DNA from: Burkholderiaceae bacterium
Lineage (GTDB): Bacteria > Pseudomonadota > Gammaproteobacteria > Burkholderiales > Burkholderiaceae_C
DNA length: 64,000 bases
Direction of reading: 5' to 3'
NCBI GenBank assembly: GCA_024235855.1
Contig: JACKLN010000011.1
Span: 62,001 to 126,000 of the forward strand
Below, piece by piece: positions 1 to 8,624 of the stretch (positions are counted from its first letter, which is position 1; every line of letters starts with the position of its first letter). The notes below the pieces were generated by a model, which searched no databases, was not told the origin of the DNA, and saw nothing but the letters and a program-made list of their open reading frames with translations. The position numbers were made by a program, and so were the translations under genes.

Positions 1-319
1 AGGTCAGCGGCTTGAATGGCGGCTTGTAGAGCACGAAGTCGCCGTAGCGCTCGACCATGTAGGCGCGGATCTCGTCCGGCGTGCGACCGGCGATCAGCTG
101 TTCGCGCACCTGCTGGCGCAGGTCCACCGCCAGGTCGGCGTTGGACGCGGCGATGGTTTCGTTCTGGCAGACCAGGCAGCGCAGGTCGTGGGCGATCTCG
201 AAGACCTTGGCCTCGAGCGCCGGGTCGGCGGCCAGCGGGCGGGCCTCCTGGGCGACGGCCGTGGCCAGCATGCACGCCAGCCCGCCCGCCGCCAGCGCGG
301 CGACGATCCGGCTAGCCAT
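1..319 (-). CDS. ccmH: Cytochrome c maturation protein CcmH (3' end outside the window)
   Basis: N-terminal 106 codons of CcmH, the membrane-anchored periplasmic thioredoxin-like protein that reduces the CxxCH cysteines of apocytochrome c before heme attachment. A hydrophobic signal sequence covers residues 3-23 and ends near AVAQEA. The redox pair lies in LRCLVCQNET, with C48 and C51, the family signature. The ATG overlaps the end of ccmG by 8 bases, so translation is probably coupled. The reading frame is open to the window edge; family members of this short type have about 150 residues, so the C-terminal anchor is missing here. Last visible gene of the ccmABCDEFGH operon. Confidence 0.95.
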   Translation of the reverse strand, partial: MASRIVAALAAGGLACMLATAVAQEARPLAADPALEAKVFEIAHDLRCLVCQNETIAASNADLAVDLRQQVREQLIAGRTPDEIRAYMVERYGDFVLYKPPFKPLT

Positions 320-836
320 CGAGCTTCTTCAGCAGCGGCAGGATCTCGTCGTTCAGCGCCTGCGGCGTGATCGGCCCGATCTGCTTGTGGCGGATGACGC
401 CGTTGCGGTCGATGACGAAGGTCTCGGGCACGCCGTAGACGCCGAAGTCGATGCCCACGCGGCCGTTGGCGTCGGCGGCGATGGTCTGGTAGGGGTCGCC
501 ATGGCGGGCCAGCCAGCGCTTGGCGTCCTCCGGCTTGTCCTTGTAGTTCAGGCCGACCACGTTGACGCCCGGCATGCGCGCCAGCTGCGTCACGTAGGGG
601 TGCTCGGCCAGGCAGGGCACGCACCACGACGCGAAGACGTTGAGCACCCAGACCTTGCCCTTCATCTGCTCGGCGGCGAAGGTGACGGCCGGGTCGCCCA
701 GCGTCGGCAGGCTGAAGGCCGGCGCCGGCTTGTCGATCAGCGGCGACGGTACTTCACGCGGGTTGAGCTTCAGCCCCACGCCCAGGAACAGCGCCAGCAC
801 CACGAAGATGCCCAGCGGGATCAGGTAGCGCTTCAT
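312..836 (-). CDS. ccmG: Thiol:disulfide interchange protein CcmG/DsbE
   Basis: A 174-residue membrane-tethered periplasmic thioredoxin that keeps apocytochrome c cysteines reduced. One N-terminal membrane anchor spans residues 5-22. The active site is WCVPC (C72, C75), followed by the CcmG-type GVYGVPETF segment with the cis-proline. The length is normal for the family. The start ATG overlaps the ccmF stop (ATGA), and its own stop overlaps ccmH. It acts with CcmH to deliver reduced substrate to the CcmF heme lyase. Confidence 0.97.
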   Translation of the reverse strand: MKRYLIPLGIFVVLALFLGVGLKLNPREVPSPLIDKPAPAFSLPTLGDPAVTFAAEQMKGKVWVLNVFASWCVPCLAEHPYVTQLARMPGVNVVGLNYKDKPEDAKRWLARHGDPYQTIAADANGRVGIDFGVYGVPETFVIDRNGVIRHKQIGPITPQALNDEILPLLKKLDG

Positions 837-2812
837 GCGGCGCGCGCTCCGGCGGGCAGCGCTTCAGTGCGCCGGCTGTGCAGGCGGTAGCGCCGGTCGG
901 CCACGGCCAGCACGCCGCCCAGGGCCATCAGCAGGCAGCCGCCCCAGATCCAGTTGACGAAGGGCTTGACGTACAGGCGCACGCTCCAGGCGGCGCCGCC
1001 GTCCAGCGGCTCGCCCATCGAGACATACAGGTCACGGAAGACGCCACGGTCGATCGAGACCTCGGTCATCGGCATGCGGCTGACGGTGTAGGTGCGCTTC
1101 TCCGGATAGAGGTACTCGACGAAGCGGCTGTCGCGGCTGACCTCGAAGGTGGCGCGCACCGCCACGTAGTTCGGGCCCTGCACGTTCTGCAGACCCACGA
1201 GCTTGAAGTCGTGGCCGCCGGCGGTGGCGGTGCTGCCGATCTCCATGCGCAGGTCCTGCTCGGTCTCGTAGCCGCCGACCAGTGTCACGCCGATGATGAA
1301 CACGCCCACGCCGGCGTGCGCCAGCAGCATGCCGTACCAGCTGCCCGTCTGCGTGCGCAGGCGCTGGCCCCACAGCGCGAACGGCTGGCCCTGCACGCGT
1401 TGCCATAGCGTGTGCGCCGTGGTGGCCAGGATCCAGAAGGCCAGGAACAGCATGAAGCCCACCAGCGGCTTGAAGCTGCCCATCAGGAAGGGCGCGATCA
1501 GCGCCGCCACGAGGCTGACGGCCGCCGCCCAGCGCAGCTGCACGGCCAGTTCCGGCAGCGATGCCTTCTTCCACTTCGCGATCGGACCGATGCCCATCAG
1601 GAACATGGCCGGCACCATCAGCGGCACGAACACGGCGTTGAAGTACGACGGGCCGACCGAGATCTTGCCCAGGCCCAGTGCGTCGATCACCAGCGGGTAC
1701 AGCGTGCCCAGCAGCACGGCGGCGGTGGCCACCATCAGCAGCACGTTGTTGGCCAGCAGCATGCCTTCGCGCGACACGGGGTCGAACAGCCCGCCCACGC
1801 CCACCTTGGGGCCGCGCCACGCGAACAGCGCCAGCGAGCCGCCGATGACGATGCCCAGGAAGCTGAGGATGAAGACGCCCCGCGCAGGGTCGGTGGCGAA
1901 GGCGTGCACCGAGCTCAGCACGCCCGAGCGCACGAGGAAGGTGCCCATCAGGCTGAGGCTGAAGGCCAGGATGGCCAGCAGCACCGTCCACATCTTGAAG
2001 CCGCCGCGCTTCTCGGTCACGGCCAGCGAGTGGATCAGCGCCGTGCCTGCCAGCCAGGGCATGAAGGAGGCGTTCTCGACCGGGTCCCAGAACCACCAGC
2101 CGCCCCAGCCCAGCTCGTAATAGGCCCAGGCGCTGCCCAGCGCGATGCCCAGGGTCAGGAACAGCCAGGCGGCGGTGGTCCAGGGGCGCGACCAGCGCGC
2201 CCAGGTGCTGTCCAGCCGGCCGGAGATCAGCGCGGCCACCGCGAAGGCGAAGGCCACCGAGAACCCGACGTAGCCCATGTAGAGCAGCGGCGGGTGGTAG
2301 ATCATGCCCGGGTCCTGCAGCAGCGGGTTCAGGTCGCGGCCGTCGGCGGCGGCCGGCAGCAGGCGCTCGAAGGGGTTGGACGTGAACAGCGTGAAGAGCA
2401 GGAAACCCACGCTGACGAAGCCCATCACCGCGATCACGCGGGCCACCATCACGTCGGGCAGCTGGCGGGAGAACGTGGCCACGGCCACCGTCCAGCCGGC
2501 GAGGATGAGCGCCCACATCAGGATCGAGCCTTCGTGGTTGCCCCAGACGGCAGTGACCTTGTAGTAGACGGGCAGGGCGGTGTTCGAGTGCTCGGCCGCC
2601 AGCAGCACCGAGAAGTCGCTGGTGACGAAGGCGTGGATCAGGCAGCCGAAGGCCACCGCCAGCAATCCGAAGTGCACCCAGGCTGCGGGCCGGGCCAGCG
2701 CCACCCAGGCCGCCTGGCCGCGGAAACTGCCGACCAGCGGCAGCACCGTCTGCGCCAGCAGCGCCACCGCCAGCGCCAGGATGAGCGCGAAGTGCCCGAC
2801 CTCCGGGATCAC
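833..2812 (-). CDS. ccmF: Heme lyase subunit CcmF
   Basis: A 659-residue polytopic inner-membrane protein that takes heme from CcmE and attaches it to apocytochrome c with CcmH. The periplasmic tryptophan-rich WWD motif WGGWWFWDPVEN is at residues 236-247, and many hydrophobic spans run through the whole length, as expected for the family (about 650 residues). The start is GTG at 2812, placed inside the ccmE stop (GTGA overlap); no better start lies nearby. The stop overlaps the ccmG ATG. Confidence 0.97.
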   Translation of the reverse strand: MIPEVGHFALILALAVALLAQTVLPLVGSFRGQAAWVALARPAAWVHFGLLAVAFGCLIHAFVTSDFSVLLAAEHSNTALPVYYKVTAVWGNHEGSILMWALILAGWTVAVATFSRQLPDVMVARVIAVMGFVSVGFLLFTLFTSNPFERLLPAAADGRDLNPLLQDPGMIYHPPLLYMGYVGFSVAFAFAVAALISGRLDSTWARWSRPWTTAAWLFLTLGIALGSAWAYYELGWGGWWFWDPVENASFMPWLAGTALIHSLAVTEKRGGFKMWTVLLAILAFSLSLMGTFLVRSGVLSSVHAFATDPARGVFILSFLGIVIGGSLALFAWRGPKVGVGGLFDPVSREGMLLANNVLLMVATAAVLLGTLYPLVIDALGLGKISVGPSYFNAVFVPLMVPAMFLMGIGPIAKWKKASLPELAVQLRWAAAVSLVAALIAPFLMGSFKPLVGFMLFLAFWILATTAHTLWQRVQGQPFALWGQRLRTQTGSWYGMLLAHAGVGVFIIGVTLVGGYETEQDLRMEIGSTATAGGHDFKLVGLQNVQGPNYVAVRATFEVSRDSRFVEYLYPEKRTYTVSRMPMTEVSIDRGVFRDLYVSMGEPLDGGAAWSVRLYVKPFVNWIWGGCLLMALGGVLAVADRRYRLHSRRTEALPAGARAA

Positions 2813-3276
2813 TGCCGAGCCTCCATCTGTTGCTGCAGCGACGGCATCTGGCCCTGCTTGGCCTTGGCCAGCGCCTCGGCGGCCTCCGGCGGCATGTAGT
2901 TCTCGTCGTGCTTGGCCAGCACCTGGTCGGCGACGAAGACGCCATCCGGCCCCAGCTTGCCTTGGGCCACCACGCCCTTGCCTTCGGAGAACAGGTCCGG
3001 GAGCATGCCGGTGTAGGTGACCGGCACGGTCTTGGCGGTGTCGGTGACGACGAAGCGCACCGTCAGACCGTTGGCGTCGCGCTGCAGGCTTCCGTCCTCG
3101 ACCATGCCGCCGATGCGGAAGGCGCGGTCCTTCGGCGCCTCGTTGGAGGCCACCTGGCTGGGGCTGAAGAAGAACACCAGGTTGCTCTGGAAGGCGTTGA
3201 GCACCAGGGCCGTGGCGACGCCGAGCGTGGCGACGCCGGCGACGATGGCCAGGGCGCGTTTGGTACGGGGTTTCAT
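2809..3276 (-). CDS. ccmE: Heme chaperone CcmE
   Basis: A 155-residue periplasmic heme chaperone with an N-terminal anchor (residues 8-28) and an OB-fold domain. It binds heme covalently through the histidine of LAKHDENYMPP (H123), the family's diagnostic motif. I chose the ATG at 3276 (MKPRTKR) because it overlaps the ccmD stop (ATGA) and gives the usual length; the frame stays open much further upstream, through antisense-like sequence over ccmD and ccmC that does not look like protein. It receives heme from CcmC/CcmD and passes it to CcmF. Confidence 0.96.
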   Translation of the reverse strand: MKPRTKRALAIVAGVATLGVATALVLNAFQSNLVFFFSPSQVASNEAPKDRAFRIGGMVEDGSLQRDANGLTVRFVVTDTAKTVPVTYTGMLPDLFSEGKGVVAQGKLGPDGVFVADQVLAKHDENYMPPEAAEALAKAKQGQMPSLQQQMEARQ

Positions 3277-3434
3277 TCGTCGATCTCCGATGTCAGCGCC
3301 TTCCGACGCTGGCGCAGGGCCCAGAGTTCCGCGGCCAGCACCAGGACCACCATGCCGAACGAGCCCCAGACGTAGAGGCCGTAGCCGCCCATGGCCAGGA
3401 AGTCGTCCAGGCTCTTCCAGTAGATCCCGCTCAT
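3273..3434 (-). CDS. ccmD: Heme exporter subunit CcmD
   Basis: A 53-residue single-span membrane protein with the CcmD pattern: an aromatic FLAMGGYGLYVWGSFG segment leading into the membrane span, followed by a basic LRQRR stretch. In the family CcmD joins the CcmABC complex and is needed to release holo-CcmE. It is easily overlooked because of its size, but it lies exactly between ccmC and ccmE with ATGA overlaps at both ends, which fixes both termini. Confidence 0.93.
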   Translation of the reverse strand: MSGIYWKSLDDFLAMGGYGLYVWGSFGMVVLVLAAELWALRQRRKALTSEIDE

Positions 3435-4186
3435 GCCGTGGCCTCGCGGGTGGCGGGGAGGACCGACTGCGTCCAGGCCGCGCCGCGTTCGCGTTCCAGG
3501 ATGATGGTGCGCACACGGGCCAGCACCACGGCGAAGGCGTAGGCCCAGAAGGCCAGCGCCATGATCAGCATGGCCTCGAGCATCACGTCGGCCATCGTCG
3601 AGCCCTTCAGCGGCCGCACCGAGGCGCCCTGGTGCAGCGTGTTCCACCACTTCACCGAGAAGTAGATGATGGGCACGTTGACCGCGCCGACGATGGCCAC
3701 CAGGGCGGATGCCCGGTCGGCCCGCCGCTCGTCCTCGATGGCGCCGCGCAGCGCCATGAAGCCGATGTACATGAACAGCAGGATCAGCGTGGACGTGAGC
3801 CGCGCGTCCCACACCCACCAGGTGCCCCAGGTCGGCTTGCCCCACAGCGCGCCGGTCCACAGGCTCAGGAAGGCCATCAGCGCGCCGGTGGGGGCGATGG
3901 CCTGTGCCAGCATGGCGGCCAGGCGGGCATTGAAGATCAGGCCCACCGCGGCCCAGAAGGCCATGGCCAGGTAGAGCACCATGGCCATCCACGAGGCCGG
4001 CACGTGGATGAAGATGATGCGGTAGCTCTCGCCCTGCTGGAAGTCGGTGGGCGCCACCAGCAGGCCCATCCACAGCCCGTAGGCGGCCAGCGCGACGGCC
4101 GCCGCCGCACACCACGGGACCAGCTTGCCCGCCAGCCCGTAGAAGCGCTGCGGCGCCGCGAAATAGAACCAGTTGATGCGTGACAT
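3431..4186 (-). CDS. ccmC: Heme exporter protein CcmC
   Basis: A 251-residue six-span membrane protein that presents heme to CcmE. The WWD domain WGTWWVWDARL is at residues 120-130, and the flanking heme-ligand histidines are H61 (FIHVPASW) and the one in WWNTLHQG. I chose ATG at 4186, which gives the conserved N-terminus INWFYFAAPQRFY; an in-frame TTG at 4231 would add 15 residues not typical of the family. 37 bases separate it from ccmB, the only real gap in the operon. Confidence 0.95.
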   Translation of the reverse strand: MSRINWFYFAAPQRFYGLAGKLVPWCAAAAVALAAYGLWMGLLVAPTDFQQGESYRIIFIHVPASWMAMVLYLAMAFWAAVGLIFNARLAAMLAQAIAPTGALMAFLSLWTGALWGKPTWGTWWVWDARLTSTLILLFMYIGFMALRGAIEDERRADRASALVAIVGAVNVPIIYFSVKWWNTLHQGASVRPLKGSTMADVMLEAMLIMALAFWAYAFAVVLARVRTIILERERGAAWTQSVLPATREATA

Positions 4187-4223
4187 GGCCAATCGCGGAT
4201 TGTGCCCGAAGGGAGTCCCTATA

Positions 4224-4907
4224 TCAGTCAAGGCTTATGCGCAGTGCGGCTGCCACGGCCAGCGGCGCGCCGAAGGCGGCGGCGGCCAGCATCGCCCCCA
4301 GCAGCGACAGGTGCGCAGCCGCCCCCAGGCCGCTGCCGGCGGCCTCCACGGCCCCGGCGCCGAAGATCAGCACCGGCGTCACCAGTGGCAGCACCAGCAG
4401 CGACAGCAGCACCGCCGCGCCGCGCACGCCGACCGTGAGGGCACTGCCGATGGCGCCGATCAGGCTGAGCACCGGCGTGCCGATCAGCAGCGACAGCATC
4501 AGCACGCCGATCTGTTCACCGGGCAGCCCGTACTGCACGGCCAGCACCGGTGAGACGATGACCAGCAGCAGGCCCGACAGCAGCCAGTGCGCCGCCACCT
4601 TGGCCAGCACCAGCAGCGCCAGCGGCGTGGTCGACAGCAGCAGCTGTTCCAGCGTGCCGTCCACCGCGTCGTCGGCGAACATCTTCGGCATGCCCAGCAT
4701 GGCCGCCAGCAGCGCCGCCACCCAGACCACGCCCGGCCCCATGCGCTGCAGCAATTGCGGCTCGGGCCCGATGGCCAGCGGGAACAGGCTGGTGACGATG
4801 ACGAAGAACACCGCCGCGCCCAGCACGTCGGCCTTGCGGCGCTGGGCCAGCGTCAGGTCGCGCAGGAACAGCGTGCGCAGCGTGGCGACGTGGCTGGCGA
4901 CGTTCAT
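4224..4907 (-). CDS. ccmB: Heme exporter ABC permease CcmB
   Basis: A 227-residue membrane permease of the CcmAB ABC transporter, whose ATP hydrolysis drives release of holo-CcmE from CcmC/D. It shows about six hydrophobic spans and the family segment MPKMFADDAVDGTLEQLLLS after the second. The ATG at 4907 overlaps the ccmA stop (ATGA) and gives the normal family length (about 220). The longer in-frame extension upstream is the antisense of ccmA and is rejected. Confidence 0.96.
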   Translation of the reverse strand: MNVASHVATLRTLFLRDLTLAQRRKADVLGAAVFFVIVTSLFPLAIGPEPQLLQRMGPGVVWVAALLAAMLGMPKMFADDAVDGTLEQLLLSTTPLALLVLAKVAAHWLLSGLLLVIVSPVLAVQYGLPGEQIGVLMLSLLIGTPVLSLIGAIGSALTVGVRGAAVLLSLLVLPLVTPVLIFGAGAVEAAGSGLGAAAHLSLLGAMLAAAAFGAPLAVAAALRISLD

Positions 4908-5554
4908 GCGGTGGCCGGCAATGGGTCGCCCAGCGACACCGTCAACGGGTCGGCCAGGCCGTCCAGCGGGATCGCCTGGTGGCTGGTCAGCACCACGATG
5001 CCGCCGCGCGTGAGGTGGGTGCGCACCAAACCGGCCAGCCAGTCGGCCGCGGCTACGTCCAGGGCATTGAAGGGTTCGTCCAGCACCCACAGCGTGCGCA
5101 GTGCGGCCGCCTGCGGCAGTGCCAACCGGGCCAGCACCACGCGCCGCCGCTGCCCGGCCGACAGCACGCGCGCCGGCAGGCGTTCGCGGCCCTTCAGACC
5201 GGCGGCGGCCAGCGCGGTGGCAGTCTCGGAGGGCGACGGGTCGTCACCACCGAGCACGGCCATCGCGCGCAGGTTCTCCGCCGCGGTCAGGTCGTCCTTC
5301 AGCGCCGCGGCATGGCCCACCCAGGCCAGCTCGCGGTGGAACAGCTCGCGCGCGGCGCGCAGCGGCTGCCCGCGCCAGCGCACCGTGCCGGCCGTGGGCG
5401 TGCCCAGGCCCACGAGCATGCGCAGCAGCGTGGTCTTGCCTGCGCCGTTGGGCCCGGCCACGCGCACGAGGCGGCCGGCCTCGGCCTGGAAACCCAGCCC
5501 GGAGAACAGCACGCGGCGGCCGCGGCGGGCCTCGAGATCCTGGATTTCCAGCAC
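4904..5554 (-). CDS. ccmA: Heme exporter ATP-binding protein CcmA
   Basis: A 216-residue ABC ATPase, first gene of the operon. It has Walker A GPNGAGKTT (about residues 34-42), the ABC signature LSAGQ and Walker B LWVLDEPF. It pairs with CcmB. The start is GTG at 5554 with no Shine-Dalgarno. A -10-like TAGAGT lies 7 bases upstream on the same strand, so the operon may begin with a leaderless message. Only 23 bases separate it from the divergent CoA ligase. Confidence 0.96.
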   Translation of the reverse strand: MLEIQDLEARRGRRVLFSGLGFQAEAGRLVRVAGPNGAGKTTLLRMLVGLGTPTAGTVRWRGQPLRAARELFHRELAWVGHAAALKDDLTAAENLRAMAVLGGDDPSPSETATALAAAGLKGRERLPARVLSAGQRRRVVLARLALPQAAALRTLWVLDEPFNALDVAAADWLAGLVRTHLTRGGIVVLTSHQAIPLDGLADPLTVSLGDPLPATA

Positions 5555-5577
5555 GGCGGGGACTCTACACTGGGCAC
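5555..5577. promoter_or_regulatory. Divergent back-to-back promoters with overlapping -10 elements
   Basis: The 23-base gap between ccmA and the CoA ligase contains ACTCTACACT (5562-5571). Read on plus, TACACT (5566-5571) ends 6 bases before the ligase ATG. Read on minus, TAGAGT (5567-5562) ends 7 bases before the ccmA GTG. Both match TAnnnT, and the two hexamers share two bases. With normal -10 to +1 spacing, transcription would begin at or next to the start codon in both directions. No clear -35 was identified. Confidence 0.55.
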
Positions 5578-7098
5578 ATGGACACGAACTTGACCCTGGT
5601 TAAGCTGCTGGCCGCCGCCGATCCGGCCGCGCCGGCCCTGGCGGCGCCTGGCCGCGCGCCCCTGACGCACACCGGTCTGCGCACGCAGATCGACACCACG
5701 CTGGCCTGGCTGAACGCCCGCGGCATCGGCCGCAACGATCGCGTGGCCATCGTGCTGCCCAACGGGCCGGAGATGGCCAGCAGCTTCCTGGCCTGCGCAG
5801 CCGGCGTCACCAGCGCGCCGCTGAACCCGGCCTACCGCGCCGAGGAGTTCGAGTTCTACCTGAGCGACCTGCGCGCCAAGGCGCTGATCGTCGAGGCCGG
5901 CAGCACCAGCCCGGCGGTGGACGTGGCGCGTCGGCTCGGCGTGGCGCTGATCACGCTGACACCGGGCGACGCGGCCGGGCAGTTCACGCTGCAGTCGGAC
6001 GAACTCCCGCTGCAGTCCGCGGCCGCAGGCGGCCCGGCCCATCCCGGCGACGTCTCGATGCTGCTGCACACCTCGGGCACCACGTCGCGGCCGAAGATCG
6101 TGCCGCTGTCGCAACGCAACCTGGCGGCCTCGGCGGTGCATATCCGCGACACGCTGCGCTTCACCGCGGCCGACTGCGGGCTGAACATCATGCCGCTGTT
6201 CCACATCCACGGCCTGATCGCCGGGGTGCTGGCGCCGCTGGCGGCCGGCTCGCAGGTGTTCTGCACGCCGGGCTTCAATGCGCTGAAGTTCTTCGGCTGG
6301 ATGGACGAGGCCAGGCCCACCTGGTACACGGCCGTGCCGACGATGCACCAGGCGATCTTGGGCCGGGCATCGAAGAACCTGGACGTGATCCGCCGCCATC
6401 CGCTGCGCTTCCTGCGCTCGTCCAGTTCCTCGATTCCGCCCCAGGTGATCCGCGAACTCGAGGAAGTCTTCGGTGCGCCGCTGATCGAGGCCTACGGCAT
6501 GACCGAGGCCACGCACCAGATGGCCAGCAACCCGCTGCCGCCGGCGGTGCGCAAGCCCGGCAGCGTGGGCCTGGCGGCGGGGCCGGAGATCGCCATCATG
6601 GGCGAGGGCGGGGCGCTGCTGCCGCGCGGCGAGGTCGGCGAGATCGTGATCCGCGGGCCGAACGTGACGCGCGGCTACGAGGCCAACGACAAGGCCAACG
6701 CCGAGGCCTTCACCGACGGCTGGTTCCGCACCGGCGACCAGGGCGTGATGGACGCCGACGGCTACCTGAGCCTGACGGGCCGCCTGAAGGAGATCATCAA
6801 CCGCGGCGGCGAGAAGATCAGCCCGCGCGAGGTCGACGAGATCCTGATGGACCACCCGGCGGTGGCGCAGGTGGTGTGCTTCGCGCTGCCGCACCCCAAG
6901 CTGGGCGAGGAGGTGGCTGCCGTGGTCGTGCTCAAGGAGGGCGCGGCCGTGACCGAACGCGAGTTGCAGTCCTTCGTCGGGGGCCGCGCGGCCGACTTCA
7001 AGGTGCCGGCGAAGATCCTGTTCATGGACGAGATCCCCAAGGGCGCCACCGGCAAGCTGCAGCGCATCGGGCTGGCGCAGAAGCTGGGGTTGGCGTGA
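5578..7098 (+). CDS. AMP-dependent CoA ligase, oxalyl-CoA synthetase (AAE3/Pcs60)-like
   Basis: A 506-residue member of the adenylate-forming family that activates a carboxylic acid as acyl-AMP and transfers it to CoA. The P-loop LLHTSGTTSRPK, the motif LIEAYGMTEA, the hinge GRLKEIINRGG and the catalytic lysine in KGATGKLQR are all present. The segments MPLFHIHGL and TWYTAVPTMHQAIL resemble the oxalate-CoA ligase AAE3/Pcs60 branch more than classic FadD; the substrate is an inference. The start ATG at 5578 has no Shine-Dalgarno but a -10 hexamer 6 bases upstream. The stop overlaps the next gene's GTG. Confidence 0.88.
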   Translation: MDTNLTLVKLLAAADPAAPALAAPGRAPLTHTGLRTQIDTTLAWLNARGIGRNDRVAIVLPNGPEMASSFLACAAGVTSAPLNPAYRAEEFEFYLSDLRAKALIVEAGSTSPAVDVARRLGVALITLTPGDAAGQFTLQSDELPLQSAAAGGPAHPGDVSMLLHTSGTTSRPKIVPLSQRNLAASAVHIRDTLRFTAADCGLNIMPLFHIHGLIAGVLAPLAAGSQVFCTPGFNALKFFGWMDEARPTWYTAVPTMHQAILGRASKNLDVIRRHPLRFLRSSSSSIPPQVIRELEEVFGAPLIEAYGMTEATHQMASNPLPPAVRKPGSVGLAAGPEIAIMGEGGALLPRGEVGEIVIRGPNVTRGYEANDKANAEAFTDGWFRTGDQGVMDADGYLSLTGRLKEIINRGGEKISPREVDEILMDHPAVAQVVCFALPHPKLGEEVAAVVVLKEGAAVTERELQSFVGGRAADFKVPAKILFMDEIPKGATGKLQRIGLAQKLGLA

Positions 7099-8111
7099 AG
7101 TTCGCGGTCGTCGGCGCCGGCGCCATCGGCGGCTACCTGGGCGCACGTCTCGCGCTGGCGGGCCACGAGGTGGCCTTTCTGGCGCGTGGCCGCAACCTCG
7201 AGGCCATCAACGCACGCGGTTTCCGCCTGATCGAGGAGGACGGCAGCGAACGCCACACGTCGAGCGTGCGCGCCGTGGCGGCGCTGGCTGACGCCGGGCC
7301 GGCCGATGCCGTGCTGCTGACCGTCAAGGCCCACCAGGTGGCCGACCTGCTGCCGGGCCTGAAGGACGGCCTGGGCCCGCAGACCATGCTGGTCACCATG
7401 GTCAACGGCGTGCCCTGGTGGTACTTCCAGCGCCTGGACGGCCCCTGGCAGAGCCGCGTGGTCGAGAGCGTGGACCCCGGGGGGCGGCTCGCCGCCGCGT
7501 TCGACCCGGGCTGCCTGGTCGGCAGCGTGGTCTACCCGGCGTCGGAACTGGTCGAACCCGGGGTGGTGCGCGTGATCGAGGGCAACCGCTTCTCGCTGGG
7601 CGAACTGGACGGCAGCCGCAGTGCGCGCGTGGAGGCGCTGTCGCAGGCGCTGATGAGCGCCGGCTTCAAGGCGCCGGTCAGCCGCGACATCCGTGGCGAG
7701 CTGTGGGTCAAGCTCTGGGGCAACCTCAGCTTCAACCCGATCAGTGCGCTGACGCATGCCACGCTGGAGGACATCTGCCGCTTCGCGCCCACGCGTGAAC
7801 TGGCCCGCCGCATGATGGCCGAAGGCCAGGCCGTGGCCGAGGCCCTGGGCGTGCGCTTCCGCATCACGCTCGAGCAGCGCCTGGCCGGGGCCGAAGCGGT
7901 GGGGGCGCACAAGACCTCGATGCTGCAGGACGTGGAGGCCGGCCGCGGCCTGGAACTGGCGGCGCTGGTGGGCGCGGTGATTGAGCTCGGCCAGGTGGCC
8001 GGTGTGCCGACGCCGACCCTCGAGGCGGTGCATGCCGCCACCGCGCTGCTGGCGCAGACGCTGGCGAACGCCGGGCCCGGGCCGGCCCGCCTGCGGCCGG
8101 AGCCGCTGTGA
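7095..8111 (+). CDS. Ketopantoate reductase (PanE/ApbA) family protein
   Basis: A 338-residue NADP-dependent reductase of the KPR family, which reduces 2-dehydropantoate to pantoate for CoA synthesis. The N-terminal Rossmann motif is GAGAIGGYLG (residues 7-16), and VKAHQ and the C-terminal helical ApbA domain around LWGNLSFNPISALT are present. The VNGVPWWYFQ segment is typical of KPR paralogs that are not always the housekeeping panE, so I give no symbol. The GTG start overlaps the ligase stop (GTGA), which fixes it and indicates coupling. Confidence 0.85.
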   Translation: MKFAVVGAGAIGGYLGARLALAGHEVAFLARGRNLEAINARGFRLIEEDGSERHTSSVRAVAALADAGPADAVLLTVKAHQVADLLPGLKDGLGPQTMLVTMVNGVPWWYFQRLDGPWQSRVVESVDPGGRLAAAFDPGCLVGSVVYPASELVEPGVVRVIEGNRFSLGELDGSRSARVEALSQALMSAGFKAPVSRDIRGELWVKLWGNLSFNPISALTHATLEDICRFAPTRELARRMMAEGQAVAEALGVRFRITLEQRLAGAEAVGAHKTSMLQDVEAGRGLELAALVGAVIELGQVAGVPTPTLEAVHAATALLAQTLANAGPGPARLRPEPL

Positions 8112-8599
8112 GGCTTGCGGGCCTGGTCGGCCTGGGGTGGGCGGCGCTGCTGGTGGCAGCGCCCGAACCCGCCGCGGCCATCGACCTGCATGCCTACTGG
8201 GACGACCGCTGCCAGTCCTGCCACGGCGACGCCGGCCCGTTCGCGCGGCGCACGCTGGCGCTGCGCGACGGGCGGCTGGTGGGCCGCCACCACGTCGACG
8301 ATCTGGCCACTTTCCTGCGCTCGCACGTGCTGGCCGACGACCTGGTGGCCCCGGTGACGGCGATGCTGGCGGCCCAGGTCACCACGCCGCCGCGCTACGC
8401 CGAGCATTGCCGCAGCTGTCACGGGTCGGCCGCCGCGTTCGTTCGCGGGTCGCTGGTGGAGCGGGACGGCGTGCTCGTGGCTCGCGCCAGTGGCCGGCCC
8501 GTGGCCGACGTGCTGGCCCGGCACGGTGGCCTGACGCCGGCCGACCAGGCCATCGTCGTGCAGACCCTGGCCCGGGTGCGCCGCGAGGTCGGCGGGTGA
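8108..8599 (+). CDS. Small diheme cytochrome c with internal duplication
   Basis: A 163-residue secreted protein with a signal peptide ending near PAAA (residue 24). It has two heme-attachment motifs, CQSCH (C35-H39) and CRSCH (C101-H105). Each is followed by the same module: a hydrophobic F/L, then LxxRDGxLV and a Lxx[SR]H (H73 in the first copy). The two halves thus look like a tandem duplication. No methionine sits at a consistent spot, so the repeated histidine may be the second ligand (inference). The GTG start overlaps the upstream stop. Electron partners are unknown; the next gene encodes a flavoprotein. Confidence 0.8.
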   Translation: MRLAGLVGLGWAALLVAAPEPAAAIDLHAYWDDRCQSCHGDAGPFARRTLALRDGRLVGRHHVDDLATFLRSHVLADDLVAPVTAMLAAQVTTPPRYAEHCRSCHGSAAAFVRGSLVERDGVLVARASGRPVADVLARHGGLTPADQAIVVQTLARVRREVGG

Positions 8600-8624
8600 G
8601 CCGCCCCTTCCGGTCGTCCCGCGC

